Assembly (NCBI GenBank): GCA_964439625.1
Contig: CAYTPI010000018.1
Span: forward strand, 9,879 to 73,878
Source: CAYTPI01 sp964439625
Lineage (GTDB): Bacteria > Chloroflexota > Anaerolineae > Aggregatilineales > UBA3940
Length of the DNA: 64,000 nucleotides
Direction of reading: 5' to 3'
In this document: piece by piece, positions 8,667-17,492 of the stretch
How positions within the stretch are numbered: the stretch's first letter is position 1
Layout of the letters: every line of letters starts with the position of its first letter
The notes under the pieces: generated by a model
The model's database searches: none
Seen by the model: only the letters and a program-made list of their open reading frames with translations
What the model was told of the DNA's origin: nothing
Made by a program: the position numbers and the translations under genes

Positions 8667-9674
8667 ATGAAGAAACTGATTAATGACCCTGAGAATGTCG
8701 TCGAAGAAGCGTTGGAAGGGATGGCAGCCGCCCACCCTGACTTGATCCGTGTGCAGAGTGCGCCGCCGCGCTTCCTCGTCCGCGCTGACGCCCCTGTGAT
8801 GGGCAAAGTTGCCGTTGTTTCTGGCGGCGGCAGCGGGCATGACCCTTACCATGCAGGCTATACCGGCATCGGCATGCTGGATGGCTGCGTCGCCGGTGAA
8901 ATTTTTACCGCCCCCACCCCTGACCAAGTCTTAGAGACGATTAAAGCCTCCCATGGGGGGGAGGGCGTCTTGCTGATCGTCTCGAACTATGAGGGCGATA
9001 TTATGAACTTCGAGATCGGGGCTGAACTAGCCGCCGAAGAAGGCATTGAGACGATCACTGTGTTGATCGACGATGACGTTTCTGTTGAGGACAGCACCTA
9101 CACCACCGGGCGGCGCGGCATTGGCGCCACGATCCTCGCGGAAAAAATCTGTGGGGCGGCGGCTGAGTCACGCAAGTACGACCTCGTACAAGTCGCTGAA
9201 ATTGGGCAGCGGGTCAATGCTAATTCGCGCAGTATGGGCATGGCGTTGACTTCCTGTGTGATCCCACAGTCGGGCAAGCCGATCTTCGAGATCGGACCGG
9301 ACGAGATGGAGATCGGGATGGGCGTCCACGGCGAACCCGGACGCGAGCGGATGAAGATCAAGCCCGTTGACGAGGTCATTGAGATGCTGGTCAACCCCAT
9401 CTTTGACGATCTGCCCTTCGAGGTTGGCGACCGCATCCTGACGTTTGTGGACAGCCTAGGGGCAACCCCGCTGGGCGAACTGTACATCGCCTTCCGCAAG
9501 ATCAAGCAGCTGGCGGTGGAGCGCAGTATCAGCATCGAGCGCAACCTGATCGGCCCCTATATGACCTCGATGGAAATGGCGGGCCTGTCGCTGACCTTTA
9601 TGCGCCTTGATGATGAACTGCTTGACCTGTGGGACGCGCCCGTGCACACACCCGGTATGCGCTGGGGCATGTAA
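8667..9674 (+). CDS. dhaK: Dihydroxyacetone kinase subunit DhaK
   Basis: A 335-residue DhaK protein, the subunit that binds dihydroxyacetone covalently for phosphorylation. The GGGSGHDP substrate loop near residue 54 and GMGVHGEPG with His near 221, the residue forming the hemiaminal with the substrate, are both present. The ATG at 8667 was chosen over an upstream start at 8571 because AAGGAG stands 8 bases before it and the family begins MKKLIN. DhaL, the ADP-binding partner that normally follows, is absent; the next coding trace is the restriction-enzyme relic at 9862. The partner must lie elsewhere or the subunit is orphaned. Confidence 0.93.
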   Translation: MKKLINDPENVVEEALEGMAAAHPDLIRVQSAPPRFLVRADAPVMGKVAVVSGGGSGHDPYHAGYTGIGMLDGCVAGEIFTAPTPDQVLETIKASHGGEGVLLIVSNYEGDIMNFEIGAELAAEEGIETITVLIDDDVSVEDSTYTTGRRGIGATILAEKICGAAAESRKYDLVQVAEIGQRVNANSRSMGMALTSCVIPQSGKPIFEIGPDEMEIGMGVHGEPGRERMKIKPVDEVIEMLVNPIFDDLPFEVGDRILTFVDSLGATPLGELYIAFRKIKQLAVERSISIERNLIGPYMTSMEMAGLSLTFMRLDDELLDLWDAPVHTPGMRWGM

Positions 9675-9803
9675 ACCCCTCGCCGCGACGTTACACGCCT
9701 TACGGCTTCCTTAACTCAGGGGGGGTGGGTTCGCTAGCACAGCAAGCGCGGAGGCGAGGAGGCACGCAGGGGGGTGGCCCAATGCAGGGGGCAGGCCCTT
9801 TCA

Positions 9804-9831
9804 TTGACAATCCCCCCAAGGTTTGTATATT
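9804..9831 (+). promoter_or_regulatory. Sigma70-type promoter upstream of the RM relic
   Basis: TTGACA (9804-9809), a 16-bp spacer and TATATT (9826-9831) stand ~30 bp before the start of the Type ISP relic. The elements are close to consensus and suggest the former gene's promoter outlived its coding sequence. Confidence 0.5.
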
Positions 9832-9861
9832 GTAAACATATGTTCTTAGTGTATTAAGTGA

Positions 9862-10729
9862 CCAACCCTCGCTATAAAACAAATCGTCAAGCCGCACTAC
9901 AAATCAATCAAGACGTACCAAACCGCCATCGAGTGGGCCAAGCAGCAAGAAGCCATCCACGGGGGCAACGTCAGCATTGCCTTCTTGAACCTGCTAAACG
10001 ACGTCGCCGGTGACAACGACCGCGTTGTGATCCACCAAGGGGCGCACAAGGTCGGCAACCGAACCATCCGGCCTGATGGCATCGTCAAGGAAGCTAAAGA
10101 CACCGACGACGACCTCGACAAAGAGATCGCTGCTAAGTTTGCCAAGGGCTACCCAAACTACAACATTCTGTTTGAAGACAGCGAAAACGCGGTGCTGTAC
10201 CAAAACGGCGAAGTCGCACGGCGGGCCAGCCTGCGTGACAACGTTGCTCTGGTAGACATACTCAACCTGTTCTTGACCTATGAGCAGCCAAAAATCGAAG
10301 AGTTTGGCAAAGCCGTCGCGGAGTTTAGCGACACCCTGCCTGACCTGGCGGGTGTTTGACAAGCTGATCAAAGCGGCGCACAAGCAGAACGAACGCTTTC
10401 AGCAGAGGTTCGCTGAAATTTTTGACTTGAGCAAGCAGGCGCTGAACCCCAACATCTCAAGGGATGCGGTGGACGAAATGCTGCTTCAACATTTGCTGAC
10501 CGAACGCCTGAGCCGGCGGGTGTTTGACAACCCAGACTTAGGCAACCGCAGCGCTATGGAGTGGGTCGTGGATCAGTACCGCATCAAGACGGAGAAGCGC
10601 AGCGGCATCACGCATGATCCTAACAACCCCGCCGCTCCCAAGTACATCGTCGAGCTGTTGCAGGGCGTGATCACGGTCAGTTTGGCGATGGTGCAGGTGG
10701 TCAATGCGCTGCCGGAGGCCTTCGAGTAG
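9862..10729 (+). pseudogene. Relic of a Type ISP restriction-modification gene (frameshifted, internally deleted)
   Basis: Two frames together read as pieces of one Type ISP (LlaGI-like) enzyme. Frame one, about 9862-10359, matches the N-terminal nuclease region: KTYQTAIEWAKQQEAIHGGN, VIHQGAHKVGNRTIRPDG, then EAKDTDDDLDKEIAAKFA and GYPNYNILFEDS. It lacks a start codon and has lost the short stretch before EAKD that belongs to the PD-ExK nuclease core. A frameshift near 10350 moves to the second frame (ending 10729). That frame carries the region up to ERLSRRVFDNPDLGNRSA and then jumps to VVDQYRIKTEKRSGITHDPN, a pattern of the enzyme's far C-terminus. The helicase and methyltransferase in between are gone. 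Family placement is from memory of the conserved motifs. Confidence 0.75.
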
Positions 10730-10801
10730 GGGTGAATACTGGGCACCTCCAGCGCTGCACTGTGATTCATGGTAGAGTCTGGCTCGAAAGAAGGTGCTGC
10801 A

Positions 10802-12082
10802 TTGTTCACACTGCGTCGATTCCCCGCCAGCTTGCTGCTCGCCTTGCTGGCCTTGCCGAGCGTTGTGCTCGCTCAACCAGAGCAGGGTAGGGTCACGTTG
10901 GTTTACCCCGTTGATACGGCTGTCTCTACCAACGCGCCCGAACTTCAGTGGCAGGCCGTGCCGGGCGCTGAGTTCTACGAGCTGCGCTTATTCGGTGAAC
11001 TGCCCGATGGACGGCTGCTGCTGGCAGAAGAACGCTACCGGGCTCAGTTAGAGGCCATCTGCCTTGAGGGTGTTTGTCAGGTAACGTCCCCGGCAGCGAT
11101 CACCGTGCCGGTTGTTTTTTGGCAGGTGCGGGCCGTCGTCGGTGATGCGGACGCGGTCAGATGGGCCGACGCCGACGGCAGCGGCCCGTGGAGCACTGAA
11201 GGGTCGTTTACGCTGGCGGAAGGGGCGCGCTCTGTATTTAGCACGGGTGTGCCGCGCCCGGACGCAATCGGCCCCAGTGGTGAGACGGAAAAGCTGGCCT
11301 TTGAGCTTGACCCCAACTTCCGCTGGACTCACCAACAAGACGCTAGCGGTTATACCCTTGCCCTGTGGTACCGCGAAGGTGATCAACTGTACCCGTTGAA
11401 GACCGAAGTCTACCAGTTGAACGCCTCTATACGAGATACAGGCCTTGATTGCGGCGTCGCTAATGCGTGCATCGTTGACCCGATCCTGCCGTTGACCAAG
11501 GACGTTGATTATTCGTGGGCGGTTCGCGCTGAATTCGGCGAAGAGCCCGGCCCGTGGAGCGAACTGTTGCGCTTCGAGATGATCGAGGCGGCGGCTTTTC
11601 GCTTTGAGTTTGTCGAATATGCCGACCTTGAACTAGCGCTGCAAAGCCCCTCCCGCCGGACACCCGTCCCCGGTGATGTTATCCCGTTGATTATTGATAT
11701 TGAGAACATCGGGCCGCAGCAGGCCCGCTCGCTTGAGGTGTCGCTGGGTATACCCGAAGGGCTGGCTTATTTCTGGGATACCTCCGCAGCTCGTAAATAC
11801 GACCCCGACGAGGGTATATGGATAATTGATGTGCTGTCGCAGCACAGCACCGAGCAACTGACGGTCTACCTTGAGGCTGTCGAACCAGGGAGCTATGACA
11901 TCGAGGCCGAGATCATCGCCTACGACGATCCGCTGCTCGACCCCGACAGCGAAGCGGGTGATGGCAGCGGCGACGATATCGACAGCGTTTCGCTTGAGGT
12001 CGTCCGCGCCCCCGTCGGTCCCAACGTCTACCCCTTCGGCCTCAACCCCAATCTATTGGACTTAAGCACCGCAAAGGAGTAA
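10802..12082 (+). CDS. Secreted beta-sandwich repeat protein
   Basis: About 426 residues, exported. The start TTG 10802 was preferred over ATG 10769 because AGAAGG lies 8 bases upstream and the product then begins with a clean signal peptide (FTLRRFPASLLLALLALP, cleavage after VLAQ). The mature part has three Fn3-like or Ig-like segments (each with a PELQW / FRWTH / W-containing strand), then a CARDB/DUF11-like domain with IPLIIDIENIGPQQARSLEV and an acidic tail. These domains bind sugars or act as spacers in surface proteins. No catalytic motif is seen. It lies 5 bp upstream of the DUF4013 gene, probably in one operon. Confidence 0.7.
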   Translation: MFTLRRFPASLLLALLALPSVVLAQPEQGRVTLVYPVDTAVSTNAPELQWQAVPGAEFYELRLFGELPDGRLLLAEERYRAQLEAICLEGVCQVTSPAAITVPVVFWQVRAVVGDADAVRWADADGSGPWSTEGSFTLAEGARSVFSTGVPRPDAIGPSGETEKLAFELDPNFRWTHQQDASGYTLALWYREGDQLYPLKTEVYQLNASIRDTGLDCGVANACIVDPILPLTKDVDYSWAVRAEFGEEPGPWSELLRFEMIEAAAFRFEFVEYADLELALQSPSRRTPVPGDVIPLIIDIENIGPQQARSLEVSLGIPEGLAYFWDTSAARKYDPDEGIWIIDVLSQHSTEQLTVYLEAVEPGSYDIEAEIIAYDDPLLDPDSEAGDGSGDDIDSVSLEVVRAPVGPNVYPFGLNPNLLDLSTAKE

Positions 12083-12087
12083 CGGAC

Positions 12088-12882
12088 GTGTTCAAGCGGT
12101 TAAAGGGCCTCAAGTTTCTGGTCACTGGGGCTACATGGAAGAAGCGCACCATCACGGGCATCACGCTGATGATGCTGGGCACCATTGCCTTCCCGGTCTG
12201 GTGGTTGGTTGATGGCTACGCGCTCATGTTGATGCGCCGTGCCCAACGCGCTGAACCACTCGATCTACCAGAATGGAAAAACTGGAGCGATCTGTTCCGC
12301 GAAGGGGTTTACGTCAATGTGATCCGGCTGGTGTATGGCCTGCCGTTGGTGGGGCTGGGCTTAGCACTGGCCCTGTTGGCAGCGCTTGGCACGCTCAGTG
12401 TGCTGCGTAACATTGGGCCAGATGCAACCTTGGCCCAACCCTTTTTTGCCGTCGGCTCCAGCCTCACGGTAATCGTGGTTGGCAGCATCATCGCTGTGCC
12501 AATTTCATTGTTCATCTCTTACATTACGCCGCTCGGTGCGCTGCGCTATGCCCAAAGCGGACGCCTCGATGATGCCTTCCGCATTGTCAAAATCTTCCAG
12601 ATGATGACGCGGGCCCCCGTCGCTTACACAATTGCGTTCTTGGTTGCGCGAACGATTCTGTTCACCGGCGTGCTGATCGGCGGGTTGGCTAGCGGTACCG
12701 GGATTTTGGCCCCGGTAGGCTTTGCCATTGTGGCGATCTTCGGCTACTTTGCGGAGGTCGTTACTTTCGTAGTGTATGGCATGGCTTACGCCCACGCCGA
12801 CGAGTATCAGCGTCAGCGGGCAGTACAAATAGAAGACGCCGAAGACTCCGTCCTAGTGTTGGAGGAGAACCCTTTCAGTTAG
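12088..12882 (+). CDS. DUF4013 integral membrane protein
   Basis: A 264-residue protein with about six membrane segments and the DUF4013 pattern GYALMLMRRAQ, then LPEWKNWSDLFREG, then hydrophobic helices. The function of this family is not established. GTG 12088 is preceded by AAGGAG nine bases upstream, overlapping the stop codon region of the secreted protein before it, so the two are likely co-translated. The C-terminal tail is acidic. It overlaps the convergent Dabb gene by 4 bp. Confidence 0.75.
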   Translation: MFKRLKGLKFLVTGATWKKRTITGITLMMLGTIAFPVWWLVDGYALMLMRRAQRAEPLDLPEWKNWSDLFREGVYVNVIRLVYGLPLVGLGLALALLAALGTLSVLRNIGPDATLAQPFFAVGSSLTVIVVGSIIAVPISLFISYITPLGALRYAQSGRLDDAFRIVKIFQMMTRAPVAYTIAFLVARTILFTGVLIGGLASGTGILAPVGFAIVAIFGYFAEVVTFVVYGMAYAHADEYQRQRAVQIEDAEDSVLVLEENPFS

Positions 12883-13190
12883 GCATCACGAGTCGCCGTA
12901 TCAAAGACGCGCACCCGTGCCCAATTCTCTTTATTGCGTGCCACAAATTGATCGTGCAGCGGATCAATTTGATAGGCGTCATGGGCGGCTAAATCCGTGA
13001 ACAGCACATGCAGCCCAACATCCCAATCCCGGTCACTTATGGGCCGGTCAAGGCTGTCTTCAACTACGCCACAGGCAAACGATACGATGCCGTTAATTGG
13101 GGCCAGATACTTATGTGCATCTGCGATCATTAAGCCGATCTTTTCCGAGGACGTATCATTAAGGCTGAAGTAAACGTTGTGTGCATGCAT
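12879..13190 (-). CDS. Dabb (stress-responsive A/B barrel) domain protein
   Basis: A 103-residue protein matching the Dabb ferredoxin-like dimeric barrel. Visible are HNVYFSLNDTSSEKI at the N-terminus, a central WDVGLHVLFTDLAAHDAYQ (family: D..L...F.s.ea...Y) and DPLHDQFV near residue 77. Such proteins form dimers; most have no known substrate. It stands alone and is convergent with the DUF4013 gene. Confidence 0.82.
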   Translation of the reverse strand: MHAHNVYFSLNDTSSEKIGLMIADAHKYLAPINGIVSFACGVVEDSLDRPISDRDWDVGLHVLFTDLAAHDAYQIDPLHDQFVARNKENWARVRVFDTATRDA

Positions 13191-13301
13191 GGAGAGGCTC
13201 CTTTAGCGAGCATGGTTAATCAAAATAGGGTTTACCGCGAATGAACTAGGAAACAGCATCATCTGGCTTTGGAACAAATTTCAGTGACGTAGGCTCTTTA
13301 C

Positions 13302-13724
13302 TTAACTGTTAATCTGTTGATCGCGGTTTGTGTTTCGTTCGTGCGACGAGCTATCTGCGAGTAACTTACCGATCACGTCCGTCAGTTCTGTCAAGCGAAC
13401 TTCGCCCTTCACCAAAAAGCGTGACACGCCGTTAATGTGCACACTGGGGTGCACCAAACTGCCCAACGCGGAAAACACGATGATGGGCACATCTTTGGTC
13501 ATGGGCATTTTTTTAATATGCGATAATACCTCGAAGCCGTTCATGCCTGGCATGTTGATATCAAGAACGATTAAGTCTGGTGGTTCCGCCTTGATCATTT
13601 CAAGTGCGTCTGACCCACTTTCCGCCAGCACGACGTCGTATCCTTTTGACCTGACGGCATGCATCAATACATCCCGAATATGCTCGTCATCGTCAACCAG
13701 CATAATACGTTTTTGCTCTTCCAA
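13302..13724 (-). CDS. CheY-like response regulator, receiver domain only
   Basis: A receiver domain of about 140 residues with VDDDEHIRDVL (acidic pocket), DLIVLDINMPGMNGFEVL (phosphoacceptor Asp), a Ser in IIVFSALG and a Lys in FLVKGEVRL. No output domain follows, so it acts by protein interaction or phosphorelay. TTG 13724 was chosen because GGAAGAT lies 7 bases upstream; a longer TTG start at 13748 and an internal ATG also exist. It sits downstream of the GT-C membrane protein with a gap of about 60 bp, and no kinase is adjacent. Confidence 0.85.
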   Translation of the reverse strand: MEEQKRIMLVDDDEHIRDVLMHAVRSKGYDVVLAESGSDALEMIKAEPPDLIVLDINMPGMNGFEVLSHIKKMPMTKDVPIIVFSALGSLVHPSVHINGVSRFLVKGEVRLTELTDVIGKLLADSSSHERNTNRDQQINS

Positions 13725-13785
13725 TGGTCTATCTTCCCCGGCAGCCAAATTTCATTATTATGATAAGCGGATTATCAATTAATGT

Positions 13786-16038
13786 CTACTCGGTGATGTT
13801 AACGCGCCCCACAAAGATCGCCTCCTCGCCAGCGAGAGTCAAAAGGCGCTCACCGGCGGGGTCAACTAGGCCCGCATAGATGTTGTAGTCACCCGCAGGT
13901 ATTGCGCTGATATCGAGCGTGTAGACATCGGGGACGCGTTCGCCATCGGCCCAGACGGAGGTCGGGTAGGCGCCGCCATGCGGCTCGGTCTCGAGCTGTG
14001 CAAGAATCGTGCCATCTTCGGCGCGCACTTGCACCAATACTTGGTAATCTACCCGTGGGCGCTCTGCTGCCTGCCAGTTGAGCGAGATATCTAGCTGATC
14101 GGCTTCAGGGCGTGCCAAACGGTAGCCCAGCAGGATGATGTCGCCAAACTCCGCCCGCGTGCCGGAGAAACCGCCGATCACGTTGGCTTCGGGGAAGGGC
14201 ACCTTGGCCTGTGTGATCGTCTGCCATTGGAGATCAAAGGGATCAGGGCCAATGCCCACATCGACATCATAGACGCCTGGCTGCAACACAGGTGATACTT
14301 CGACCGTGTGGTAGGTATTGTAGAAGCGCCGCTGCGACCATTTCGAAAAGTCAATATCGCGCCCGTTGATCGCGACCACCGCGTCCGCTTCACCGCGCCG
14401 CTGAATGCGAATCGCAACGTGCTGCTCAGCATTAATCGGTTCATCCAACAGCCAGTTTAGTTCAACGCGCCCGAGTACATCGGGTTCAAGCGGATCGAGC
14501 GAAAAGTCCATCCCGATCTGCCCAGTCAGGGTGTGCCCGTCGGGAAATTCAACCACACCGACCACCAAGTCCATCAAGGGGTCTGGTGCTGCCAACTGCT
14601 GATAGACGCGATAGTCACCAAAGGTGGCGGCTGTGCCATAGGTCGCGTTGAACCAAGGGTCTTCAGCGGGTTGGTAGGTGCCCAATTGATCCAGCTCCTC
14701 GGCACTCAAAACGACGTAGGCAGGTGTGTACTGCCCCAGCCACCAAGCGCCATCTCGCCGATTATAGGCGTCGGCAAGGCCAGGCTGGAGGCGGCCTTGG
14801 TAGTCTAATATAGGGCGACGCGCAAAGTAGGTCAACGGGCCTAACGTGGCGACGGCGATCTGAGCATCCGCAGGTGTGTTCTGGTTGATCCACTGCCCCG
14901 CCGCGACCGCATCTCGATCCGGCGGCTCTGGTTGGATGGCAGCAAGCGCAGCAGCATCCGCAGCGATCACCACCCACCACGATTGCATACCAGCCGCAGC
15001 CGTCAGGGCTAGGGGCAGCACCAGCATCGCAGCATGGATCGGATTGATGCCGCGCTTCAATGGGGACTTCTCCGCAGGGTCAGGGGCAAAGACCCCCGCG
15101 ATCCATGCGATGCCCAGCCCGGCTAAGGCACAAAGCGCCATATAGATTGGCAGCAGCGAGAACACACCCAGCGGCGTCGGTAGCACCCACAAGGTGATCG
15201 CATGGAGAATGCCCCAGCCTGCCAACACCAGCGACCAGCGCTGTTTGAGGTCAAACTGCAGCAGCGAGACAAGGCCCACAAGCGCTAGTAGTGGGACGAT
15301 TAGCCAGAGGTATGAGAGAGTCTGTATTGATGCCAGTAACTCTGCTGGAGAAGCCACAGGCCCCGGTACGCCATTGAAGACTGGCAGCGGACCGCCCAAA
15401 GCAAAGAGCACGACCCCGGCGAAGAAACCAACACCCAACACAACGCCAAAAACGATCAGGGGGGCTGGGCGAAACCGCCAGCGGGTCGTCAACGCTTCTG
15501 CCAGCAGCGCTGCGATTAGGAGAGCGGCTTCAGGGCGAACAAGAATCGCTAAAGCCAAGGCTGCGGCAGCAGGTAGGTTCCAGCTTGCACGTTGAAAGCA
15601 AACTGCGCATAAGCCCAGGCCGATCCACAACATGCCGTCTGTGCCGAGGGTAAACCACCCCACCGGGAAGAGTAAGAACATCAAAGCGCTGGAAAGCGCA
15701 GCGAGCGGCCCAACTGGGTGAACAATGAAATAGAGTGCAAGGGCAGCAATGGCAAGCATCACAATACTGACAATGTTGCTCACTAGTACAAGATCACTAA
15801 TGGCACGGTTGAGGGTGGCAAGCAGCACCACATGTGGCGGTGAAACGCTTGAGAGCAGCACCGCTTGCTCACCCCCATAGTGGAACCCAAGCCCTGCGGC
15901 GATATTTTCCACATAGCGGTAGATAATAAAGCCGACGTTAGTCTGCCACGCCTGCTGTAGGTAGCCCAGCCCAGCAGTGACGGTAATAATAAGAAAAACA
16001 CTGAGAATTTCGGTGCGGTGCTGCTTGAAATACGTCAT
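13786..16038 (-). CDS. GT-C fold mannosyltransferase-like membrane protein
   Basis: A 750-residue protein with 10-12 membrane helices in the first ~350 residues, followed by a long extracytoplasmic part. The arrangement resembles PMT/ArnT-like GT-C glycosyltransferases, which use polyprenyl-phosphate sugars at the outer face of the membrane. The usual acidic N-terminal DE motif is replaced by YRYVENIAAGLGFHYGG near residue 40, which is typical of a divergent subgroup. The soluble part has a globular domain and beta-sandwich segments ending in LDISAIPAGDYNIYAGLVDP. The acceptor is unknown. It is followed by the response regulator and preceded by a PH-like membrane protein. Confidence 0.6.
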   Translation of the reverse strand: MTYFKQHRTEILSVFLIITVTAGLGYLQQAWQTNVGFIIYRYVENIAAGLGFHYGGEQAVLLSSVSPPHVVLLATLNRAISDLVLVSNIVSIVMLAIAALALYFIVHPVGPLAALSSALMFLLFPVGWFTLGTDGMLWIGLGLCAVCFQRASWNLPAAAALALAILVRPEAALLIAALLAEALTTRWRFRPAPLIVFGVVLGVGFFAGVVLFALGGPLPVFNGVPGPVASPAELLASIQTLSYLWLIVPLLALVGLVSLLQFDLKQRWSLVLAGWGILHAITLWVLPTPLGVFSLLPIYMALCALAGLGIAWIAGVFAPDPAEKSPLKRGINPIHAAMLVLPLALTAAAGMQSWWVVIAADAAALAAIQPEPPDRDAVAAGQWINQNTPADAQIAVATLGPLTYFARRPILDYQGRLQPGLADAYNRRDGAWWLGQYTPAYVVLSAEELDQLGTYQPAEDPWFNATYGTAATFGDYRVYQQLAAPDPLMDLVVGVVEFPDGHTLTGQIGMDFSLDPLEPDVLGRVELNWLLDEPINAEQHVAIRIQRRGEADAVVAINGRDIDFSKWSQRRFYNTYHTVEVSPVLQPGVYDVDVGIGPDPFDLQWQTITQAKVPFPEANVIGGFSGTRAEFGDIILLGYRLARPEADQLDISLNWQAAERPRVDYQVLVQVRAEDGTILAQLETEPHGGAYPTSVWADGERVPDVYTLDISAIPAGDYNIYAGLVDPAGERLLTLAGEEAIFVGRVNITE

Positions 16039-16078
16039 GAGACTATTGCTACCGCATCAGCAGCAGGCTAGCCAATAG

Positions 16079-16678
16079 TTAGCGCTCTGGCAATGCGTCA
16101 ATATCTACAATGCCAGAGCGAATATATTCCTGAACTGGCGGTGCGATGTCAACGTTGCGCCCTTGTAAGACCCGCAGCACCGACCGGGTGATTGAGAGCG
16201 CGTCAAAGCGCCCATGATGTGTGTAGCCACGGTCTTCAAAGCTGACTTCAAACTCCATCATCTCGCCATCGTTCTCAATGAAGCGCACCACCGGGTAGGC
16301 CAAGGTGAAGTCCTCAGAGACGGGTTTGTAGTCTTTGACCATCACTACTCGCTCGACCTCGGCAAATTCAAGCGTGGCAGAGCGGCTCCCTTCCCGCCAG
16401 ATCAAGCGGTGTTGGTCAACCTCAACCTGAATTGGCTGTTGCAGGCGGCTGAGGTTGATGATGGCATTGGCAAGGAGAATGAGCCCGACCGTAAAGGCCG
16501 CCCCTCCAAACACAATCAAGGGGAAGTTAGGTGTTGAGGTGACGGCAAAGGCAATCGCAATCAGAATGCCAGTGACGCCCATCATCGCGGCACCGACTCC
16601 AAATTGCAGATAAGCGCGACGGCTGATCGCACGTTTGGCCCGAAAGGCCGCCGGGAAAACTTCAGGTTGGTTCGCCAT
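16079..16678 (-). CDS. Hypothetical membrane protein with PH-like domain
   Basis: A 199-residue protein with two transmembrane helices (residues ~25-47 and 52-72), then a domain of alternating strands (QVEVDQHRLIWREG, VERVVMVKDY) similar in layout to bacterial PH-like domains. No catalytic motif is seen. It shares strand and short spacing with the lipoprotein gene upstream, so the two may be co-transcribed. Confidence 0.6.
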   Translation of the reverse strand: MANQPEVFPAAFRAKRAISRRAYLQFGVGAAMMGVTGILIAIAFAVTSTPNFPLIVFGGAAFTVGLILLANAIINLSRLQQPIQVEVDQHRLIWREGSRSATLEFAEVERVVMVKDYKPVSEDFTLAYPVVRFIENDGEMMEFEVSFEDRGYTHHGRFDALSITRSVLRVLQGRNVDIAPPVQEYIRSGIVDIDALPER

Positions 16679-16691
16679 AATAGGCAGGCCG

Positions 16692-17354
16692 CTAGCGAAC
16701 GATACCGGAGACAGTCAGACGGTTGCCATCGAAGGACAACGCCGTCAGCGAGACGCGTGGGTTAGCACCCGTCAGCGCCTTATCGACGGCAGAGCCGATG
16801 GCGGGCGTCAAGCCATTGGGGATTGAAATACCACTGAAGTTGGCCCCACGCGGATTCAGGCGCAGGGTGCCGTCCTCATTGATGGTTGGCTGGAACGACG
16901 CTGTGCCCGATCCAAACGAGCCATCTTCACCTGTCAAGGCCATGTCAAGCCGCAGTTGACCAGGGGCCAACGTCACCGAACCGCCGTTGATGGTGTCGGA
17001 GAAGCGCAGTTGTAAGTCCGCAATGATGAACCCACCCAACTGTGTCTCAGTCGCGATGATGGTGAAAGTGGTGTTAGCGGGCTGCCCAGCGACCTGCCCC
17101 CACGCCTCGACCAACAGCGCGCTCTGGTCGAGCGTCAAGTCACGGAAGTACGGGTCTGGGGTGGCGGTCGGTTCAATGGTTGGCGTCACGGCTTGGTCAG
17201 GCAGCGCCCCAGCGACTTCGCCACCCGCGCCGCGGGTGGCAATCGCATTGACAGTAGCGACGTTTTCGTCGAGTGTGCCGCCAATCTGTAGGTTGCCGCA
17301 GGCTGCTAGTAGGCTCATCGTAGAGACCAATATAAGGATATGTACGGTCTTCAT
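16692..17354 (-). CDS. Lipoprotein of unknown function
   Basis: About 220 residues with a lipoprotein signal peptide: MKTVHILILVSTMSLLAAC, lipobox LAAC, so it is lipid-anchored on the membrane. ATG 17354 was chosen because AGGAAGAG stands just before it; the longer start at 17384 would place charged residues ahead of the signal. The mature part has a Thr/Pro linker and a beta-rich domain (TFTIIATETQLGGFIIADLQ, then VTLAPGQLRLDMAL). This is reminiscent of SRPBCC- or LPS-assembly-like lipid-binding beta sheets, but no family is certain. Confidence 0.65.
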   Translation of the reverse strand: MKTVHILILVSTMSLLAACGNLQIGGTLDENVATVNAIATRGAGGEVAGALPDQAVTPTIEPTATPDPYFRDLTLDQSALLVEAWGQVAGQPANTTFTIIATETQLGGFIIADLQLRFSDTINGGSVTLAPGQLRLDMALTGEDGSFGSGTASFQPTINEDGTLRLNPRGANFSGISIPNGLTPAIGSAVDKALTGANPRVSLTALSFDGNRLTVSGIVR

Positions 17355-17492
17355 CTCTTCCTCAAATGCTGTTGTTCGATGCACGGGATGCTCTGGTCAA
17401 ATATACGTCCATTCTACTGAGATTGTTCCGCAGGTACCACACGGAAGGGGTCATCAAAGAGGGACTACCCATACGGATATTCCCCGAATCCC

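Noticed and set aside
9629..9861. Reading frame and purine-rich text between dhaK and the RM relic as a gene
   Set aside because: Composition is Gly/Arg-rich low complexity, it overlaps the dhaK end and there is no family pattern; the stretch contains only the promoter.
15194..15595. Open frame antisense to the GT-C protein
   Set aside because: Same reason: low-complexity Ser/Arg/Ala product opposite a clear gene.
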